From Rhodospirillales bacterium (lineage in GTDB: Bacteria > Pseudomonadota > Alphaproteobacteria > QKFK01 > SZUA-500), in assembly GCA_003252195.1 (NCBI GenBank), contig QKFK01000185.1, forward strand, positions 1-17,887: 17,887 nt of DNA, read 5' to 3'. Below are positions 15,089 through 17,887 of the stretch, in pieces. Made by a program: the position numbers and the translations under genes. Each line of letters starts with the position of its first letter. The stretch's first letter is position 1. The notes under the pieces are model-generated. The model ran no database searches and was not told the DNA's origin. It saw only the letters and a program-made list of their open reading frames with translations.

Positions 15089-15721
15089 CTAACCCTTCTT
15101 AGCAAAAGCATGTAATGCTTGTTTAATTAAACTCTCAACAGAAGCACTATCGCCCATCTCTTTACAAAGATGGCTAACTGTTGCATAAGCCTCCAAACGT
15201 TGGTAACCAAGATTAACCAAAGCAGAAACAGCATCTTCTATCATTCCACCAGCCGAAGCTACAGATGATACAGAAGCTGAAGAGCTAATTGCCACTCCAG
15301 ATGATGAAGCAGATAAATCAATTCCAGCTTTATCTTTAAGCTCGGTAATAATACGCATTGCAAGCTTTGGCCCAACACCATTAGCCATGGCAAAAGCGGA
15401 CTTATCTCCTGACATTAAAGCATGAGATATCTGATCTGCAGGCAATGCTGACAATATAGCTAAACCGACTTTTGCACCCACACCTTGAACGGTGCCAAGT
15501 GTTAAGAACCAGTGTTTTTCCATTGCATCGGCAAAGCCATAAAGATGAATATGATCTTCTCTAACATGGGTCTCTATATATAATGTGGCCTCACCACCTT
15601 CGCGAGGCAATTTTGACAACGTGCGAGATGAGCAAAAAACCAAATACCCAACCCCATTAACATCTAAAACAACATAATCATCGCCTAATGTGTCAACTAT
15701 ACCACGTAATTTTGCTATCAT
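15089..15721 (-). CDS. ruvA: Holliday junction DNA helicase subunit RuvA
   Basis: Binds the four-way junction and loads RuvB. Length 210. Domain I (OB fold) spans 1-63, starting MIAKLRGIVD. Domain II has two helix-hairpin-helix motifs, around VQGVGAKVGLAILS (78-91) and ANGVGPKLAMRI (113-124). A flexible Ser/Ala/Val-rich linker runs at about 137-158, and domain III, which touches RuvB, covers about 160-210 (EDAVSALVNLGYQ). The ATG at 15721 overlaps the ruvC stop by one base (TAATG), a sign of translational coupling. Confidence 0.97.
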   Translation of the reverse strand: MIAKLRGIVDTLGDDYVVLDVNGVGYLVFCSSRTLSKLPREGGEATLYIETHVREDHIHLYGFADAMEKHWFLTLGTVQGVGAKVGLAILSALPADQISHALMSGDKSAFAMANGVGPKLAMRIITELKDKAGIDLSASSSGVAISSSASVSSVASAGGMIEDAVSALVNLGYQRLEAYATVSHLCKEMGDSASVESLIKQALHAFAKKG

Positions 15722-16224
15722 TATCTTCCTGCCTTCATGAGGTTTTCTAATATATTTGTTTTACGATTATGTGCATGGCAAATCGCCACCGCCAAAGCGT
15801 CGGCAGCATCTTCCGATGAAGGCTTAGCCCCTGGAAGAAGCATTTTCACCATCATGCCAACTTGCTCTTTTGCTGCGTGCCCACTACCAACTACCGCTTT
15901 TTTTATTTTGTTTGGGGCATATTCATAAACCATAAGCCCTGCTAAAGCTGGCGCTAAAATCACAGCGCCTCTAGCTTGTCCCAATTTTAGGGTAGATTCT
16001 GGGTTTTTATTAACGAATGTTTCTTCAATAGCGGCTTCATCTGGCTTATATAAATCAATAACCTGTTTAATCCCCTCATGAAGCTCTGCTAATCTTTCGC
16101 CCAAGGTGAGATTAGGATTAGAAGTGACCTTGCCATCTGCAATATATGACAGATGGTTATTCTCTACATGTATAATACCCCAGCCCGTTTTACGCAGGCC
16201 GGGGTCTAAACCTAATAGCTTCAT
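15721..16224 (-). CDS. ruvC: Holliday junction resolvase RuvC
   Basis: Mg-dependent endonuclease that cuts Holliday junctions symmetrically. Length 167, normal for the family. RNase H-like fold with all four acidic catalytic residues in place: D7 (LGLDPGLRKTGWG), E67 (AIEETF), D139 and D142 (EDAADALAVAICHAH). The segment KLGQARGA (80-87) is also characteristic. It follows yebC after 16 bp and leads the ruvC-ruvA-ruvB run. Confidence 0.97.
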   Translation of the reverse strand: MKLLGLDPGLRKTGWGIIHVENNHLSYIADGKVTSNPNLTLGERLAELHEGIKQVIDLYKPDEAAIEETFVNKNPESTLKLGQARGAVILAPALAGLMVYEYAPNKIKKAVVGSGHAAKEQVGMMVKMLLPGAKPSSEDAADALAVAICHAHNRKTNILENLMKAGR

Positions 16225-16240
16225 AATTGAGCTTTCGTTA

Positions 16241-16990
16241 TTATCCTAGCTGAGACAATACGTCTGGAGCTATCTCAAAATTATAATAAACATCTTGAAC
16301 ATCATCATCGTCTTCTAATGCGTCAACGAAGTCCATTAATTGTTTAGCGGTATCAACATCTTTAACTTCTAGCTTGTTAAGAGTTTTCCACTCCAAGCGT
16401 GCAGCTGTTGGCGTGCCATATTTTTCTTCTAACGCTGTAGAAACAGCTGACAAATCATCAGGAGTTGTTTCAATTGAGTGAATTTCTTCATCACTTACAA
16501 CTTCATTAGCGCCAGCTTCTAAAGCAGCTTCAAACATTTCATCTGCAGATGCTGTTGCAACTGGAAACTCAATATAACCAATACGTTCAAAATTAAATGC
16601 AACAGAATTAGTTTCACCCAAAGCTCCGCCCTTTTTACTAAAAATAGTACGTACGTTTGTTGCTGTACGGTTTTTATTATCTGTCAAAGCTTCAACAATA
16701 ACCGCTGAACTAGCAGGGCCATATCCTTCATAACGGATTTCTGAATAATTGCCCTCATTCTGAGAAGGGTCAGCTTTTTTGATTGCTCTTTCTATATTGT
16801 CTTTTGGCATATTTTCAACACGTGCTTTTTGAATAGCGAGACGCAATCTTGGGTTTCTATCAGGTTCAGGCATACCTGATTTTGCAGCAACTGTGATTTC
16901 TTTAGCCAATTTAGCAAAAACTTTTGCTCTTTTTTTATCCTGAGCTCCTTTACGGAACATAATATTCTTAAACTGGGAGTGACCTGCCAT
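16241..16990 (-). CDS. yebC: YebC/PmpR-family protein (TACO1 relative)
   Basis: Member of the widely conserved YebC family. Some members were described as transcription regulators (PmpR); more recent work on bacterial and mitochondrial (TACO1) relatives points to a role in translation, helping ribosomes through proline-rich stretches. Which applies here cannot be told from the sequence. Length 249, normal. It begins with the signature MAGHSQFKNIMFRK (usually MAGHSKW) and continues with NPRLRLAIQKARVENMPKDNIERAI. GYGPASSAVIVEALTDNKNRT leads into the second domain, with an acidic C-terminal stretch DALEDDDDVQDVYYN. The ATG at 16990 has AAGGA 8 nt upstream. Its place before ruvC is common across Proteobacteria. 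Confidence 0.96.
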   Translation of the reverse strand: MAGHSQFKNIMFRKGAQDKKRAKVFAKLAKEITVAAKSGMPEPDRNPRLRLAIQKARVENMPKDNIERAIKKADPSQNEGNYSEIRYEGYGPASSAVIVEALTDNKNRTATNVRTIFSKKGGALGETNSVAFNFERIGYIEFPVATASADEMFEAALEAGANEVVSDEEIHSIETTPDDLSAVSTALEEKYGTPTAARLEWKTLNKLEVKDVDTAKQLMDFVDALEDDDDVQDVYYNFEIAPDVLSQLG

Positions 16991-17033
16991 AGGTTTAATC
17001 CTTACAAATTTTAGTTATAACACAATAAGATAT

Positions 17034-17054
17034 GCTGTTTTGGGCACAAACAGC
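17034..17054 (-). other. Inverted repeat in the gap between the phosphoesterase gene and yebC
   Basis: GCTGTTT and AAACAGC form a perfect 7-bp stem around a 7-nt loop, in the 94-bp gap. No T-run follows on the minus strand, so it is not a typical terminator. A weak promoter match (TTGTGC, 16 nt, TATTGT) overlaps it, so it may be an operator-like site or a transcript end or processing element for the upstream gene. The function is unknown. Confidence 0.4.
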
Positions 17055-17084
17055 GAACACATAAAACGTAATATATCCTGTATA

Positions 17085-17887
17085 TTAAAACGAATCAAGT
17101 GTTGTTAATTCTTTTAAACTGCCCTCTAGCCTTATTGTGCGACAATCTTTGCACAAACCAGTTGCATCATCGGTTTCTACAAACATTCCACACAAACTGG
17201 CCTCGCCACTAGCTGGCACAAATTTTTCACGCCTTACTCTAGTTACAAAACGTGAAACAGATTCTTCTTTTCTCATGCCAATAACCGAATCATATGACCC
17301 AGACATTCCAGCATCGGTTAAATAAGCTGTACCACCGCTTAATATTTGCAAATCTGCAGTTGGAACATGAGTATGAGAGCCAACCACCATAGAAACACGA
17401 CCATCACAAAAATGACCAAAAGCCATTTTTTCGCTAGTTGCTTCACCATGCATATCAGCAATAATTACATCGACATTTGCTTTTAGGCGAAAGCTTCTCA
17501 AAAGCTCATCTGTTGCCACAAAAGGGCAGTCTAATGGCTCCATAAATTGGCGCCCCATTACCTGAAACACCAAAACTTTTTTACCCTTAACAGTCTCATA
17601 AATTCCATAGCCAGAACCAGCTGTTGTTTTAGGAAAGTTAAGCGCACGAAGAATTCTTTTTTCTTTATCCATAAAAGGAATAATTTCTCTTTGATCCCAC
17701 ACATGATTGCCCATAACAATCACATCAGCACCAGCATCATAAATTTGTTTACAAATATCAGGGGTTGCCCCAAATCCATGAGCAGAATTTTCGGCATTAA
17801 CCACAACAAAATCGAGTTTCATTTTTTCGCGCAATGTTGGGAGCATTTTTATAACTAAGTCACGCCCTGTACGTCCAACCACATCAC
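17085..17887 (-). CDS. YmdB-family (TIGR00282) metallophosphoesterase, missing its first codons at the window edge
   Basis: Calcineurin-like dinuclear metal phosphoesterase of the YmdB/TIGR00282 family; members studied in other bacteria hydrolyse 2',3'-cyclic nucleotides and affect sporulation or biofilm choice. About 267 codons are visible. The reading enters the window as (G)DVVGRTGRD, which is the conserved start of the family, so only some 7-8 residues are lost. The GTG at 17882 is an internal valine, not the start. Metal-site motifs are all present: the Asp at the window edge, VNAENSAHG, VMGNHVWD, ADMHGEATSEK and GSHTHVPTAD. The family fold closes with YLTDAGMSG. It precedes yebC by 94 bp, a neighbourhood seen in other Alphaproteobacteria. 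Confidence 0.93.
   Translation of the reverse strand, partial: DVVGRTGRDLVIKMLPTLREKMKLDFVVVNAENSAHGFGATPDICKQIYDAGADVIVMGNHVWDQREIIPFMDKEKRILRALNFPKTTAGSGYGIYETVKGKKVLVFQVMGRQFMEPLDCPFVATDELLRSFRLKANVDVIIADMHGEATSEKMAFGHFCDGRVSMVVGSHTHVPTADLQILSGGTAYLTDAGMSGSYDSVIGMRKEESVSRFVTRVRREKFVPASGEASLCGMFVETDDATGLCKDCRTIRLEGSLKELTTLDSF

Noticed and set aside
17880..17882. GTG as the start of the YmdB-family gene
   Set aside because: The codon before it is GAT, giving the conserved GDVVGR start of the family; the true start lies beyond the window.
1..17887. A previously undescribed defence, mobile or biosynthetic system
   Set aside because: Every gene matches a known housekeeping or transporter family in a known order, and gaps are all 145 bp or less.

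Overview
The window is a block of conserved housekeeping genes from an A+T-rich alphaproteobacterium. Every gene that can be supported lies on the minus strand, so transcription runs from high to low coordinates. The order ymdB-type phosphoesterase, yebC, ruvC-ruvA-ruvB, ybgC, tolQ-tolR-tolA-tolB-pal-cpoB, tilS, ftsH, folP, glmM is the arrangement known from many Alphaproteobacteria. The clade cannot be named more precisely from the sequence alone. The complete folate and amino-sugar genes and a full Tol-Pal envelope system argue against an extremely reduced endosymbiont.

Layout in transcription order. 17887-17085: a metallophosphoesterase missing only its first few codons at the window edge. 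16990-16241: yebC, after a 94-bp gap holding a small hairpin. 16224-14040: ruvC, ruvA and ruvB (Holliday-junction processing), packed with a 1-nt overlap or 2-nt gap. 14030-9370: ybgC, tolQ, tolR, tolA, tolB and pal (outer-membrane constriction at division); pal is set off from tolB by 145 bp that carry a likely promoter. 9293-8340: cpoB, separated from pal by a strong 13-bp hairpin with a T-rich tail. 8331-7018: tilS. 6964-5078: ftsH, with a likely heat-shock promoter in front. 5058-2599: folP and glmM. 2511-660: an SLC13-family anion transporter split into two overlapping frames. 515-1: the first part of glyQ, with its own promoter.

The genes form a few functional groups: DNA recombination and repair (ruvCAB), envelope division machinery (tol-pal-cpoB, ybgC), tRNA and protein quality (tilS, ftsH, glyQ, yebC), and folate plus cell-wall precursor synthesis (folP, glmM). 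The transporter is the only accessory-looking gene and the only damaged one.

I see no mobile element, CRISPR array, phage, tRNA or rRNA gene, and no evidence for a wholly new system. The points worth a second look are small: a perfect 7-bp tandem duplication that breaks the SLC13 transporter, a terminator-like hairpin between pal and cpoB, a start-codon hairpin coupling cpoB to tilS, and an RpoH-like promoter in front of ftsH. The longest stretch without a gene is 145 bp, so no gap over 300 bases needs explaining.
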